Origin: Apodemus sylvaticus | Taxonomy: Eukaryota > Chordata > Mammalia > Rodentia > Muridae | Length of the DNA: 64,000 nt | Reading direction: 5' to 3' | Assembly: GCF_947179515.1 (NCBI RefSeq) | Contig: NC_067472.1 | Span: forward strand, 110,472,506 to 110,536,505 | Part shown: piece after piece, positions 23,504 through 35,810 of the stretch | Numbering within the stretch: the stretch's first letter is position 1 | Layout of the letters: the number at the start of each line of letters is the position of its first letter | Program-made: the position numbers and the translations under genes | The notes under the pieces: model-generated | The model's input: the letters and a program-made list of their open reading frames with translations, nothing else | Database searches by the model: none | Told to the model about the DNA's origin: nothing

Positions 23504-24709
23504 CTATCTTGCTTTTTCCAGGGTGAAGTTTCCCTCCTTGTATTGGTGTTTTCCTCCTATTATCCTTTGTAGGGCTGGGTTTGTGGATAGATATTGGGTA
23601 CACTTGGTTTTGTCATGGAATATCTTGGTTTCTCCATTTATGGTGATTGAGAGTTTTGCTGGTTATAGTAGTTTTGGTTGGCATTTGTGTTCTCTTAGAG
23701 TCTGCATGAGATCTGCCCAGGATCTTCTAGCCTTCATAGTCTCAGGTGAAAAGTCTGCTGTGATTCTGATAGGTCTTCCTTTATATGTTACTTGGCCTTT
23801 TACTCTTACTGCCTTTAATATTCTTTCTTTGTTTAGTACATTTGGTGTTTTGATTATTATGTGATGGGAGGTATTTCTGTTCTTGTCCAGCCTGTTTGGA
23901 GTTCTGTAGGCTTCTTGTATATTCATGGGCATCTCTCTCTTTAGGTTAGGGAAGTTTTCTTCCATAATTTTATTGAAGATATTTGCTGGCCCTTTAAGTT
24001 GTAAATCTTCACTCTTATCTATGCCTATAATACTTAGGTTTAGTCTTCTCATTGTGTCCTGGATTTCCTGGATATTTTGTGTTACAAGCTTTTTGTATTT
24101 TGCATTTTCTTTAACTGTTGAGTCCATGGTTTCTATGGAATCTTCAGCATCTGAGATTCTTTCTTCTATCTCTTGTATTCTGTTGTTGATATTTGCATCT
24201 CTGTCCCCTGATTTCTTCCCAAGATTTTCTATCTCCAAAGTTGTCTTCATTTGAGTTTTCTTAGGTGTTTCTACTCCTGATTTTAGATCCTGGATGGTTT
24301 TGCTGAGCTCTTTCATTTGCTAGTTTGTGCTTTCCTGTAATTCTTTAAGAGATTTTTGTGTTTCCTCTTTCATGACTTCAGCCTGTTGACCAAAGTTCTC
24401 CTGTATTTCTTTAAGTGTTTTTTGCATTTTCTCCTTATTGGCTTTTGTATTCTCCTGAATTTCTTTCAAAGATTTTTGTTTTTCCCTTGCAAGGGCTTCT
24501 AACTTTTGATCCATTTTCTCCTGAATTTCTTTAAGTATGTCCTTCATGTGTTCCTCTACCAGCATCATGACCAGTGATTTCAAATCCAAATCTTATTTTT
24601 CTGGTCTGATGGGGTATCCAGGACAAGCTGTTAAAGGAGAATTGGGTTCAGATGCTGCCATATTGCCTTGATTTCTGTTAGTGACGTTCCTGCATTTGCC
24701 TTTTGCCAT
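23504..24709 (-). pseudogene. L1-A ORF1 (RNA-binding chaperone), inactivated
   Basis: ORF1p trimerises and coats L1 RNA. The ATG at 24709 begins MAKGKCRNVTNRNQ, the usual N-terminus. A long heptad coiled coil follows, then the RRM ('NLSIIGIDKSEDLQLKGPAN') and the C-terminal domain ('MPMNIQEAYRTPNRLDKNRN'), ending at TAG 23506. The frame is continuous but interrupted by TAA at about 24598, TAG at 24319-24321 and TAA at about 23663. The 401-codon span is longer than the roughly 357-371 residues usual in mouse. The excess lies in the coiled coil, where a LKEIQE-bearing unit recurs at 66-, 54- and 66-bp spacing (24516, 24450, 24396, 24330). Confidence 0.95.
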
Positions 24710-24786
24710 CTAGTTCTCACTGGTGTTAGTTGATCTTGTCAATGCTGGACTCACCAGTGCAAGCTGCCTTTTCCCAGCTGGCCTCT

Positions 24787-25410
24787 GGTGCACAGCTGAC
24801 CTCCTGCACTGCCTGGAGACAGGGTGCTGTGGCCCAGACTGTTCAAATCCCAAAGCAGACACGTTAAGGCTCCCGCCTGGGGCCTGCTGGACTTACCAGA
24901 GCACACTGACTCCTCCCAGCCAGCCTCCCGGGTGCCCCTCTAGCCTCTTGCAGAGCCTGGAGATGTGGTGTTGTAGCCCTTTCTGTTCTGGATCCTGAAG
25001 GGGAGATCTGAAGGCTCCTGCCAGAGGCCTCAGGACTGGAACCTAATCTCTGTGGTGCCAACCCACTGGAGCAAGCTGTGTGGTCCCAGTCTGCCTTAGG
25101 GTGTACACCAGACCTCTTTCACTTCCTGGAGACAGGGTGCTGTGGCCCAGACTGTTCAGATCCCAAATCAGACACCTGAAGGCTCCCTCAGGGGCCTGCC
25201 GGACTCACCAGAGCACACTGACTCCTCCAAGTTGGCCTCCCTGGTGCCCTTCTGTCCTCTTGCAGGACCTGGAGATGTGGTGTTGTAGCCCAGGCTGTTC
25301 TGGATCCCGAAGTGGAGATCTGAAGGCTCCTGCCAGAAGCCTCAGGGCTGGAACCTAAGCTCTGTGGTGCTGACCCACTGGAGCAAGCTGTGTGCTCCCA
25401 GTCTGCCTCC
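24787..25410 (-). promoter_or_regulatory. L1-A 5' UTR: two tandem promoter monomer units
   Basis: Sequence at 24787-25098 recurs at 25099-25410 with an offset of 312-313 bp (for example 'gacagggtgctgtggcccag' at 24818 and 25131). Each unit itself holds two related halves about 142 bp apart ('cctggagacagggtgctgtg' versus 'cctggagatgtggtgttgta'). Murine L1 uses tandem 5' monomers as its RNA polymerase II promoter. I could not assign this to a named monomer type. The region is markedly more GC-rich than its surroundings. Confidence 0.85.
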
Positions 25411-25477
25411 GGAATCCCACCAATTCTTACGTCCTAAGCCTTAATACTCTGACTTTTCTAGACATTCTGTCACATTA

Positions 25478-25503
25478 TTGATTGATTGATTGATTGATTG
25501 ATT
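25478..25503. repeat. (GATT)n microsatellite
   Basis: About six GATT units. Confidence 0.95.
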
Positions 25504-25835
25504 TTATATATTCACAGATGATCACATTTATTTTATTATTTTTCTCTCTTACTATCTAGGCTGTGGTTTCCCCTCCGTTCACTCTTCCAAGTTCCTTTTT
25601 TTTTGTCAAAAACAGTTATGAAAAATAGAAGCAATAAGAGAGTAGATAAAAAGACCAAAGTCAAGAACCTAGATGCCAATGGCTGCACTGGAACAGATAA
25701 TTTCTGAGGATAATACTATGGGCAAGACAGTGAAGTTTGGAGCTTCAGGAAGTCTAACATGGTCCTTTGTCTGACAATTATAAAATCACTGTAGAACTTC
25801 AGGTGTGAATTTAGAGTTGTACAAAGATAAATTCT

Positions 25836-25967
25836 CCCTTCCTCCCTCCCTCCCTCCCTCTCTCCTTCCCTCGCTCCCTCCCTCCCTCCCTCCCTCTCTC
25901 CCTCACTCACTCTCTTCCTTCCTCCCTCCCTCTCTCTATTTCTCTCTCTTTCCATCTCTCTCTCTTG
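25836..25967. repeat. Long polypyrimidine (TCCC/TC)n tract
   Basis: About 130 bp almost entirely C and T, mainly CCCT units then TC. Open frames here encode SLPP-type artefacts. Confidence 0.96.
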
Positions 25968-26439
25968 CTATAGTTACTAAGTTCTTATTCTGTGTTTCAT
26001 ATCCATTCTAATTTTAAATTTCTCTTTTCATATTTAAATTTTCTCTTTATTAATTTATTATTATTTTTATCATTTAAAAAAGACAGAGGAGGAGTGGATA
26101 TGGGGATGGGAGGTTCAGGGGACTTTGAAGAGTGAAAGATGACACTGTAGCTAGGATGTAATGTTGGAGAGAAGAATAAATAAAATCAATGTGACTGTCT
26201 TGGAAAATCTTTATTTGAAACACACTGTCACAGATTCTTTCTTATTACACCAGTCTCATTGTTATTTGTATTTAGTAATGCTCAAACTAATGGATGTCTT
26301 GATGACATTTTGTGTGTGTATACAATACAGTAAGGACAACTTCAATCCCTTATTATCATAATCTGTTTTCTTTTCCTACTGTTCTTCTTCTACATTCAAC
26401 CCTACTTTTACTTATTATCTCTGTTGACTTATTATCTTT
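25968..26439. other. Unique AT-rich DNA
   Basis: No gene or clear repeat. Confidence 0.45.
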
Positions 26440-27230
26440 ACAGTTTTTAGTTATTATTGACACATATATACTTGGAAATATGTAAATGTAACTCACTGAG
26501 TCCTTTAATGTTGGTCATATGTGTATGATTTTAGGGATTACCACTTGGTATTGAATAACCATGAAGAGGCCTCATCATTAGGGAATGTTTATTCTCTCTC
26601 TCTCTCTCTCTCTCACTTAGTATTTATTAATTACCTTTAGGTCTTTTCCTAAAGGTGGGACCTTGGGAGATTTCTTCTAACTGTATTGGCATATCAACAG
26701 TTTGGTGTCATTATTTAAGACTTATTTAGCCTTCCATATTGTTTGAGATCTCTTGGGAGCAAATTATTTGTCCTACATAGAAGACATGGCCTCATGCCAG
26801 AATTTCTGATCCTCTAGTTCTTGCAATCATTCTACCTTTATTCTATAATGCACCCTCAGTCTTAGATATTGGAGCTGTGATATACAACAATGATACCATA
26901 GTAAAATATTCCCAAAAGTACAACAGTGGCATTTACAACTTGGAGGGTAACCAACAATTTTCTAATTGCACTTAAGGCCTACTTGATAAGATGGAGTCCA
27001 TGTCTGGTCCTTTTTATCTAGACTATGTAATGGATGGTGAGGTTATGGAAACTAGAGGAAAACCTACTCCTAATAATTTACCAAACTGAAATACTTTTTC
27101 TAACTGCATTCCAAATACTTATTTTTATGCCCACAAATAACAGTTGCTGCAACCCTCAATGAAGAAACTTCTTTTGCCAGCAGCTATCCTAAGCATATTC
27201 ATATTGAGGTAAATTTAGCTTATATGCATA
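26440..27230 (+). repeat. Old murine interspersed repeat, copy 1 (LINE-like)
   Basis: The part from about 26930 aligns by eye with 32040-32330 in the same orientation. Shared blocks include 'acttggagggtaaccaacaa' versus 'tcttggaggtaaccaacaac', and 'taactgcattccaaatactt' versus 'tcactgtattctaaacactt'. Both recall an old rodent L1/HAL1-related family, which I cannot name. A (TC)n run at about 26595-26614 lies inside it. Confidence 0.5.
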
Positions 27231-28619
27231 GATGATCATGTAACCATAGTTGGAATCAGAAAACTAACATCCTTTATTCACCAGTCATGTATCAGATTAT
27301 TGCTGTGGACAAATTTCTAATTGTTATAAGAGTTACACAGTGTTATAACCTTTGAACCATGTTAAACTTGAATTACAGAAAAAGGTAAAAACAAAACAAA
27401 ATAAAAAATCTCCAAAGCATATGGAACCTATGGGTGGGTAGTGATACGAATTTTGGGTAAAAAACAGGGTACCATGAAAAATGAACTTTATTAAGAAAGT
27501 CTTAGAGAAAGAGTGATACTTCACAGGGTACCTGACTGTAGGGAGGTACATGCCTCAGAGATTCAGCTATGTGGGCAGTACTTCTGAGATCTTGAGATGG
27601 GACAATGAATGGTGGTAGGGGGAATGGTAAGGAGGATGCAGAGTAGCAGAGCCTGTTCTTTCTTCCTTGAGAGCTGTGCCAGTGTTTAGAAATTTTGAGT
27701 GTGAGCCATATTCAAACACTGTGAAGAGTGTAAAAGTACTGAAGTCTTAGACAAAACCTTTTCAACTACAGGGACATCCATTAGTAGACAGTTCTTCCCA
27801 GGTAAGGCTGGGTAGGTGGCTTAGACCTGTGTAGTAGCAAAAAGAGAGAGAAATTTGTAGGAAAAAGAAAACTTTCCAGAGATGAGAGCACTTGTGCTAG
27901 AATAATCAACACATAAAATCCATGAATTCAAGCTACTTGGGAAAAAAAATATCTGTAATCAGAGACCATGAGAAGCTTACTGAAAGTGATTACTCTCATA
28001 GGATTTGACACACTTATGACCATGACACTATTTTCTGAGTTAAACTTCATGAGTCAAGAGATAATCAAGAAGGTAGGTTTTAAGCATGAGATTTCAATAA
28101 GGGAGATAAGTGAATTGGGAGCCGATGAGCATCAGGGAGAAATATCCCACTCAATATTTTTACAGTAAAAGTAGGCATGACAGAGAAGTCAGAAGCACTT
28201 GATGTTCAGTGGCCACTATTCTGCCCCTTAAGTCTAGATTAATAGAATTGCATCAAGATAAGCCACACTTCTGTCTGTGCACTCAGATTCTTTCCCAATA
28301 ATCATGGAATAATTGTTTCAAATATTTTAGCTGCACTTAGCTGAACTGTTACAAGTCTCTTCTTTTTTTTTTTTATTTATTTGATTGTTTTATACTTACA
28401 CATGGGTCCTACAATTTGCCTCTTACTATCTATGTATGTAAAAGAATGCTGTCACTAATTTTAATGTTTGCGTATGACATTGGGTAATGAGTTATTGCAG
28501 AGAGGCAGGTTATTCAATTCCTCTGCACACTAGCTATTCACTTCTAGATCAACCAATGATTCATGGAACAGGAGTAGCAGCCTGTAACTTCTTCCATACT
28601 CTGCAGCCTTTCTAGAGTT

Positions 28620-28623
<4 letters not shown>
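27231..28623. other. Unique DNA
   Basis: No gene or clear repeat. The open frames at 27333-27551 and 27968-28168 show no family features. Confidence 0.5.
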
Positions 28624-28709
<86 letters not shown>

Positions 28710-28731
28710 CTGTCTGTCTGTCTGTCTTTTT
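28624..28731. repeat. Compound (TC)n(TG)n(TGTC)n microsatellite
   Basis: A pure TC run to 28680, TG to about 28709, then four to five TGTC/TCTG units. It abuts the tail end of the adjacent minus-strand B1, so it probably grew from the B1 A-tail. Confidence 0.97.
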
Positions 28732-28858
28732 GAGACAGGGTTTCTCTGTATAGCCCTGGATGTCCTGGAACTCACTTTGTAGACCAGGCTGGCCTAGACA
28801 TCTGCCTGCCTCTGCCTCCCAAGTGCTGGGATTAAAGGCATGCGCCACCATTGTCCGG
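28732..28858 (-). mobile_element. B1 SINE
   Basis: B1 core on the minus strand ('gagacagggtttctctgtat' to 'gccaccattgtccgg'). About ten bases are missing after 'aggctggcct', where 'cgaactcagaaa' is expected. The A-tail side is replaced by a long compound microsatellite. Confidence 0.95.
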
Positions 28859-29315
28859 TTCTTGTTCTCTCTTTTAATCCTAGGAACTCTTTTGTCCAGA
28901 ACTATTTGAGGGAACCAGGAAGCTTTCTTAACTTTTCTGAATGCCTCCTTCCCCTGCCAATGCCATCTTTCTTCCTTTTGCATGACACCCTGTGCTGAAG
29001 ATTCTTTTCATTTTCTCCTTTCTGCCATTTATTCACTATAAAATCGTCGTCTTTTGCCACTAATGAGAGAAGGGATTTATGAAAGAAAGCGTAGTTGCTG
29101 ATAGAACACAATGAGGTGCCATATTCACAGTCAGATAGGCAAGAGGGTGGCCATTGCTTATTTCTTCTCTGACCTATATGAGGCTGGTCTTAGGGTGTGA
29201 GTTAAAGTACACAATCCGTTTTTTGTTCTCAAAATTCTTAAGGGATACATACCGTCCTTGGGGGACAATAAAATGTAAAAACAGAGCAGTAGAAACATCT
29301 GGAAGAAGAAAGAGG
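28859..29315. other. Unique DNA
   Basis: No gene or clear repeat. Confidence 0.5.
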
Positions 29316-29598
29316 GAATTAATATAAGTGGATATTAACCTAGAAAACTGGAATACCCAAAATATAACCCACACATCAAATGAGGTACAAGAAGAAAGGA
29401 GGAGTGGCCCCTTGTTCTGGAAAGACTCAGTGAAGCAGTATTCGGCAAAACCAGAACGGGGAAGTGGGAAGGGGTGGGTGGGAGGACAGGGGGAGAGAAG
29501 GGGGCTTATGGGACTTTCGGGGAGTGGGGGGCTAGAAAAGGGGAATCATTTGAAATGTAAATAAAAAATTATATCGCATAAAAAAAAAGAGTTAATAT
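29316..29598 (+). mobile_element. L1-B: severely 5'-truncated LINE-1
   Basis: About 265 bp of L1 3' end: the last bases of ORF2 ('agtggatattaacctag'), the G-rich 3' UTR and 'gaaatgtaaataaaaaatta' with a terminal A-run. It is flanked by 'gaattaatat' (29316-29325) and 'gagttaatat' (29589-29598), a 10-bp target duplication with one mismatch. Strong similarity to the 3' ends of L1-D and L1-E suggests a related young family. Confidence 0.9.
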
Positions 29599-30104
29599 TC
29601 TCCGACAGCAAGAAATTGACAGGCACGTTTCAAATTAGTGCAGGCAAAACCAGTCTTTCTATTAATTTGTCTAGGAACAGGTCTTTCAAATCTGGGGTCA
29701 TGGTACATATCTGCTTACTGATTCACCATTTAATGGCTAACTGCTCCTCGTTCTTCACCAGTGAACCTCTACACGGGCCAATTCGAGGGTAAGGGCTGAA
29801 AGTTTGTAAATACATCACACTACTTTCTGGGCCTCATCCTCCCAGTTAAGCAAAGGCAAAATGCTGAGGATTTTCCCAGTGTAGTACATTCTTCATTTGT
29901 TCTGTTGTTTCCATTTGCTGTGTGGATCTCTTGGTTCAGAGACTCAGTACCCCTGGTTTTCCCTGCCATGGAGTTCTAAATGGCTGGTTTCACTCTATAA
30001 TCCAGGGGCTAGAGAGAACCAATTGTCAAAAAATTGATTTGGCTATAATATATCCTCACTCAACATTCTGTTTGTTAAACCTCATTAAAATTTTATTAGC
30101 AAGC
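29599..30104. other. Unique DNA
   Basis: No gene or clear repeat. Confidence 0.5.
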
Positions 30105-30420
30105 AAAGTAACAGGCTTTCATATGAGTGTTTCTTACATTTTTCGTCTTGACAGGTCCGTATCTTGCTCCTGTGCCCTATATCCCTGAGCTTTTCTTTCT
30201 TGTAGACACACATCCCAGCTATTCCCCTTTCCACTTTGATATCAGATGTGTCTTGCCACCTTTTACAGCTCCTTCCCTTAAACCGACTTTTCCCTTCTCA
30301 TGGTCCCCTTTTTAGTTTGCTGGGTGGAACCCTCTGACTCCTATATAAACACATATTCATAAAAAATGAAAAGTGGAGATCTATATGGGACAGAGAACAC
30401 ATGGGATCTGTTGCTGAGCC
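30105..30420 (-). mobile_element. Old LINE-1 3'-end fragment
   Basis: 'cttttcccttctcatggtcc', 'ggtggaaccctctgactcct', 'ataaacacatattcataaaa' and 'gagatctatatgggacagag' match an old rodent L1 3' region read in antisense. Boundaries are approximate. Confidence 0.52.
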
Positions 30421-31779
30421 TTGATTACCTTAGTTGGTTACTCTCTGCCTTCCCCTAGTTAAACTCCAACTTCCTTAGTATAGTTGAAGACTCCTTGTCT
30501 ACTAGTGTGTAGACTTATATCTTGGTAATTCACACTCCGAGTATTTTATCTGAGATAAAGATATTCTCACTTCATTATCTGCCTCTGTCTATCACTAGAA
30601 GAATATATCTAATGACGATCATCATGCTTTACACTGTGCCTCTTCAAAGACTCTCTTTCCTTATATATTTAATAATACTTATGTTCATATGCCCAGGACA
30701 TTCTTTAGTTGTTGAGTTCCATGTTGAAAGACCACAAAGAAGCAAAGGAATATCCCACACGAAATGAATGAAAAATACAGCAAGAAATAGGATAGAGCAT
30801 GAAAAGGAGTTCAGAGCAAACTGAAGTGGAGAAAGGAGACAAGGAAAAGAAGAGGAAATACACACAGGCTGCAGGTTTGCAATGAAGACATTTGTGTGTC
30901 GATCGCTAAGCCCACAATCTTAAATGCCTACACATCAGTTCCAAGAGTAAGATTAAGGCAAACCTAAGCTGCACCAGGCATGCAAAGGTCCCCACAGCTG
31001 GACACTCCTGGCTCACCTCTCCAGTTTGCACGCTTAAGCCAAGGATTGCTAGACATGGCTATGAAGGCATTGTGAAAGCATATCAGAAGTAAATGTGTTT
31101 TCTTCTATCACTGTTATTTTCAAGAAGATGAGCTAAAATACCTGCTATTCACATCTAAGGGCAGTCATCAGTGGTGATGTTTCCAGAAGGGTTATATGAC
31201 CTCCCAAATAGCTATCTGGGTGCTTGCCACCTGGTCTGATAGAGAGGGCTCCTTGTCTCATCCTTAGATCCAGGACCAGAAAATGCAGGCACAGAGTAAT
31301 TCAGAATCTAAGCATAACCTGACTTGTAATTAAATAGGTGCTCCTAAAGTCAGATGGCAAAGCATCTCATGGCCAGGGGAAATGCAAATATGTGGACAAA
31401 GAAAGCCAAAACATATTTATTTCATTAATGGGAACAAACAGTTATTTAGAGGTGCTAGAGCTGAATTTGTACTATATCTATGTTTGTTTTCTGAAATTCT
31501 TAATCCTTTTTGTTAACATACTTAGGTCAGTCTCAGCCAGAAGATCAACACAGTGTCTCTACAGCCTGAATACTCACAGCTTACTTCTCTGATCTGCACT
31601 CTCTGGCCAAGTCTCTCTAGACGGTCTCTATAAATTCAGTAATGCTGGTCAGGGACAAGCACTAAATATAATACGTAGTGTGTGATTTTCAAAATACATT
31701 GTGTTCTCCGTAAGATTTCTGAATTAGCAAAAAGCTAGTACAGGGAAACTTCCCTCAGATTGTTGGTCAGAGAAACATA
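30421..31779. other. Unique DNA
   Basis: No gene or confident repeat. Confidence 0.5.
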
Positions 31780-32335
31780 TCAAAATCCTAAGTTATCACC
31801 ACTGTTCCTGACTGCATTCCAGACAGAACTTGAAGGTGAGTTCCTAGTGCTGATGACATCATCTGTTTTAGACACAAGACTGAAGGAATTGAGCTGAAAC
31901 TTACTTGGAAGTCTCTTCTCTGGAGACTGACTTTCCAGTATAGAAAGCTGCTCTGCAAACTGCCTAGGAAGAGGAACATTTGGGAATTATCCTTAGTTGT
32001 AAAGCCTTAGAAGATTAGCAATGATTGGCCTGGCAATTTATTACCAGTAGTGCAACAGCGGTACTTTTATCTTGGAGGTAACCAACAACTGTTTAATTGA
32101 ACTTAGGAATTCAAGCTTGGTGCCAGAAATCTAATGATTGTTGGACGGTAGACAACATATACATCAACGAATACTACTGCCATTTTTCCAAACTAATATG
32201 ACTTCTCACTGTATTCTAAACACTTACTCTTATATTCACAGGTACATATAGCTCTCACTCCTTATCAGAGAAGTTTGCTTTTGCAAAGGATGAAAACTAT
32301 TACAGAGATTGTTTGAAATGTATATAATAAATGTC
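31780..32335 (+). repeat. Old murine interspersed repeat, copy 2
   Basis: The part 32040-32330 is paralogous to 26930-27230. The upstream part (31790-32040) also reads like the 5' side of the same old family ('ttctctggagactgactttc'). Confidence 0.5.
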
Positions 32336-32812
32336 TATGGTTGTATAGATACAACACAAACGTCACAACCCTACACTTAAGGCTAAGAGAACTTTGAAAG
32401 AAAAGATGAAGAAAGTTTGTAAGAGTTAGAGAACTTGGAATCTTACTGCTAGATAGTATTCTATAGACAGGACAGGAAAATGCATTTATGAAGTCTCAAT
32501 AAAATCGTTGTATAAATAAGACCAGCAGAATGATGATACAAGTTGGCAAATCAGTGGAGATAGGAGAAATTCAACTATGTCTTATGTAAATGGACTCAGT
32601 ATGTTACACACATGTGCACACATAGTTATACTTGTGTAATAACAATTATTTTATTCTTTAATAATATAAATATATTTATATATACTTATATAGCATAAAT
32701 GTAATTTAATAATAATAATTAAAGAAGAAGAGATTGTGAATTTGGGACATGGAAGGATTTGAGTGTGGAGGAGAGAGAGGCAATGATATAACACATTGCT
32801 ATTATATGAAAT

Positions 32813-32815
<3 letters not shown>

Positions 32816-32861
<46 letters not shown>
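32816..32861. repeat. (CA)n microsatellite
   Basis: A pure CA run of about 22 units. The 480 bp before it (32336-32815) is AT-rich unique DNA. Confidence 0.97.
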
Positions 32862-32862
<1 letters not shown>

Positions 32863-33079
32863 ATACATCAAGTACAGAATTTTAACAATTAAATGGCAAA
32901 TTTTTTACAAAATCCCCAAACAAACACAACAACACCTTCAAGATAGCTATCTTAGGCTTATGTCACAGAAGCAGCTGCATACATAGAGAAGTGACGTAAT
33001 ATGTGCTCACATGCTAACAGAGCTGGGCTCAGTTCCCTGATGGCTTCTCATTGCCTTATGATAAGTCACTGACTCTTTA

Positions 33080-33460
33080 CTATTATTCAGAGATGGCCTT
33101 CTCTTTTCTGGTCTCATCTCCAGCTGCTCTCGTCTTGCCCACTGTGCTCTGATAATACCAATCAGTCCCATTCGAGCTTTCCTGCTCCTAAGTGCATTCC
33201 TTAGAAAATTTGTATTGCTGGCCCTTTCTAAATAGAACATCTAGCCTCGGAACATCACACTCCTGGCTCCTCCTGTCTGAATACTGCTTAAATATCACCT
33301 TCTCAGACAAGACTTTCAGAACATTCAATTCAAAATAGTTTGGACAACTGTGACACACCTTTGCCTATCCAAGTGACAGCAAATGCTATCAGCTCCTGAA
33401 TTTTGAAAGCAGATGTCAAACCATATATTATACCAACAGTTTTATTTAATTCTCTGATAA
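33080..33460 (+). mobile_element. LINE-2 (L2) 3' fragment
   Basis: 'ctggtctcatctccagctgc', 'cttagaaaatttgtattgct' and especially 'ctgcttaaatatcaccttct' followed by 'cagacaagactttcagaaca' track the conserved 3' part of mammalian L2 in sense orientation. Ancient and diverged. Confidence 0.65.
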
Positions 33461-35810
33461 GAGAAACAGGCAATGGCGGTGTGAATAAGACTAAGAGGAA
33501 GGCCTTAACAATAAAAGTTAATGCTAAAAATTAGAAGGCACAGAGAGAGTTGCTGCTATGGTCACAGTCAAATATTGGACATGTTTCCCATTCCACATAA
33601 AACCTGTTATCTCTAACACAAAGAAATGGACCTAGTTTGAATTCCAGATGCAATAATTGTTTCTTCTTTTACCATCTTCTAATAATCATGGCACATCATA
33701 ATTATAGAAAATGTTAAGTTTTCAAAATGTCAAGGATGTTGTCAGCTTGTATAAAGCCACAAAATGAAAAAGTTGGTGGTTAAATATATACATCCTGAGG
33801 ATGCCTCAAAAGTTGGGCTGAGAGCAACAAAGCGGCAAAAAGGAAGAGAATGGGAAAAGGGCTCATTTGTTTGTGTTGTCTTATTAGTTTCTCAGCAAGT
33901 GCTCCATTGACGTGATTTTAATTAAGCTTCCTTCAGCCTAAGCATTCTGGGAAGCCGAGGAAGTGTGGGTGCCAGGTGGGAATAAGCCAAGAACTCTCCA
34001 ATTTAATTTTTAAAATTTTTCTTCATTGAAAACAGTCATTATATACAGTCTGTTGACAAATGACCTGCATCTTGCTGAGGAGTACTGCTTGGGCATTTGT
34101 GCTTGGTGGGGCTCGAAGAGACACTGTCACTAGGAATATGAAATAGCCTCCTGCAGTCTGGGTTAAGTAACCAGGATGCTTTACTGATGAGCAGATAAGA
34201 CAAGAGTAGTGTCTAGCTCAGCTACTAGGATACTGTGTGGCCATCCATTGTCCAGATTTTTACATCAATCTGTTGCCCATAAACTGTGTTATGGACAAAG
34301 AATCTAGAGATTTTAAATCGTTTTATATTTGATACAGGAAAAATGTTTATGATGCATATTTTGTAAAAAAGAAAAGTTGAAAGTATCACTTGATGTGGAT
34401 GGGCTGTCCTTTCTCCTTCTGGAATCATCCTGTTCTTCCTTGTCTGGCTAATGGCTAGGCAACTCTTTTGAGTTCAGTATCTTCCTTTAAGAAGTACTGG
34501 ATCATTGCCTAATTGTTTTTGTTGGTCTTCTTTTTGTTGTGTGTTTAAGTTAGGGACTATGTAGCTTGTGTCATTTCCTTGTTTGCCATTCATCTATGAT
34601 AAATAAGGTTTTGTGAGTAAAGGTACGGTGATTAGAAACAAGAAGGAACGAACATGTTATGCATAGCTATATGATGTTTTAGATTATAACTTTATTAAAC
34701 ACATTTGTCTATTTTATTAGGGTACTTTTATTACAGATAAAGTGATAGTGTGTTAGACACATCCTCAGTCTCTACTTGTAAGCTTCCAAATGATATCACC
34801 TTAGGCTAAGGATGGCTACTCTGCATGTTTGGGGAAGTATTTGTTCTCTAAGTCACCATTGAGACATAGGCCCTTAACTGCAGTTTTTCACTTACTGATC
34901 TTTACAAGGACATATAAAGTACAGAAATAGTAACTGTGATTTCAGGTATCTCCTGGAACAGGAACCAAACAAATACAGGGCAGGGGATGTGGTGGTATTA
35001 AACTTTGTGGTAGAAAACTAGAGAGATCATGATCCAGTTGGGGTGGAACTTAAAAATCTGCACAACTAAAAATCTGCACAACTGTTGAGGACATGGATGT
35101 GAGGGTGATGAGCAGATATCACAGGCCAAGCACTTCAGGTTGTGGACACAAGAGTTTTTCCTTCTGGTTTACAAGTATCTTTAGAGACATCTGGGGGCAA
35201 AGGCATACATTCGGGGGAGTGTGGTATTTGCAATGCTTTGCAAACCAAGAGGTCAACAAGGATTTGCCAAATGATGCCTAAAGTTTCTAGTTTCTCTCCT
35301 AAGAAAGTCTAGGCAAGAGGATCAAAGTAGGAAATTACTTAAACCAAAACAGAAAAATTAGATACTGGTTTGAAAGTACATGTGTGATAATTATATTCAT
35401 TCAAATAATATATTATCCTAACTGATCTGTGTTTTGTTAGTTTCTGAAATATTTAATAATTTATACAATCTGAAATGGTTTCTGTCTGTTATTTTAACAC
35501 ACATTATATAATGTGTTAGAGGCAGGCTACAAATGGGAATGTCTTGATGCATAAGTCACACTGCCCTAGACAGGAAACCAGGCAAAGCATGGTTTCATGA
35601 ACATGATAGGATGCTGTGGCTTATGCTAAGTACTTTATTCTGTCTCACTGAGAGAATCACAATAACCTAGAGCTAAGGTAAGCACTTGGTAACTCACTAC
35701 CCAGTGGTTCATAGCTGAACCAGGCTGGGACTCTGGGTGCTTCCATCTACAAACCTTTACAAACCATAAGCTAAGCAATGGAGGAAGATTCTGTTCTCTT
35801 ATAGCCTCTA
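33461..35810. other. Unique DNA with small tandem and palindromic motifs
   Basis: No gene. It contains a tandem pair of 'aaaaatctgcacaac' at about 35050-35082 and an 18-bp palindrome 'acacattatataatgtgt' at about 35500-35517. The 33880-34120 part is repeat-free with homeodomain-like 'tttaattaag' and is a candidate conserved non-coding element. Confidence 0.45.

Larger units (their letters stand above)
19255..25428 (-). mobile_element. L1-A: full-length LINE-1 with target-site duplication
   Basis: Minus-strand LINE-1 of about 6.1 kb. The target-site duplication is 'ggaatctcaccaattctt' (19255-19272) and 'ggaatcccaccaattctt' (25411-25428), with one mismatch in 18. From its 5' end (right): two tandem promoter units, a short tether, ORF1, an inter-ORF gap, ORF2, a short 3' UTR, an A-rich stretch, a short transduced segment and a terminal A-tail. 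The 5' end abuts the duplication directly, so the copy is not 5'-truncated. Both ORFs carry stops or frameshifts, so it is not autonomous today. The duplication's single mismatch suggests moderate age. Confidence 0.96.

Noticed and set aside
20995..24254. Plus-strand open frames of 70-130 codons across L1-A, and similar ones across L1-F
   Set aside because: Antisense shadows of ORF1 and ORF2. They follow the L1 coding frame on the other strand and have no independent signature.
19255..25428. Retrotransposition-competent LINE-1
   Set aside because: Three in-frame stops in ORF1, and two stops plus two frameshifts in ORF2, prevent function even though the element is full length.
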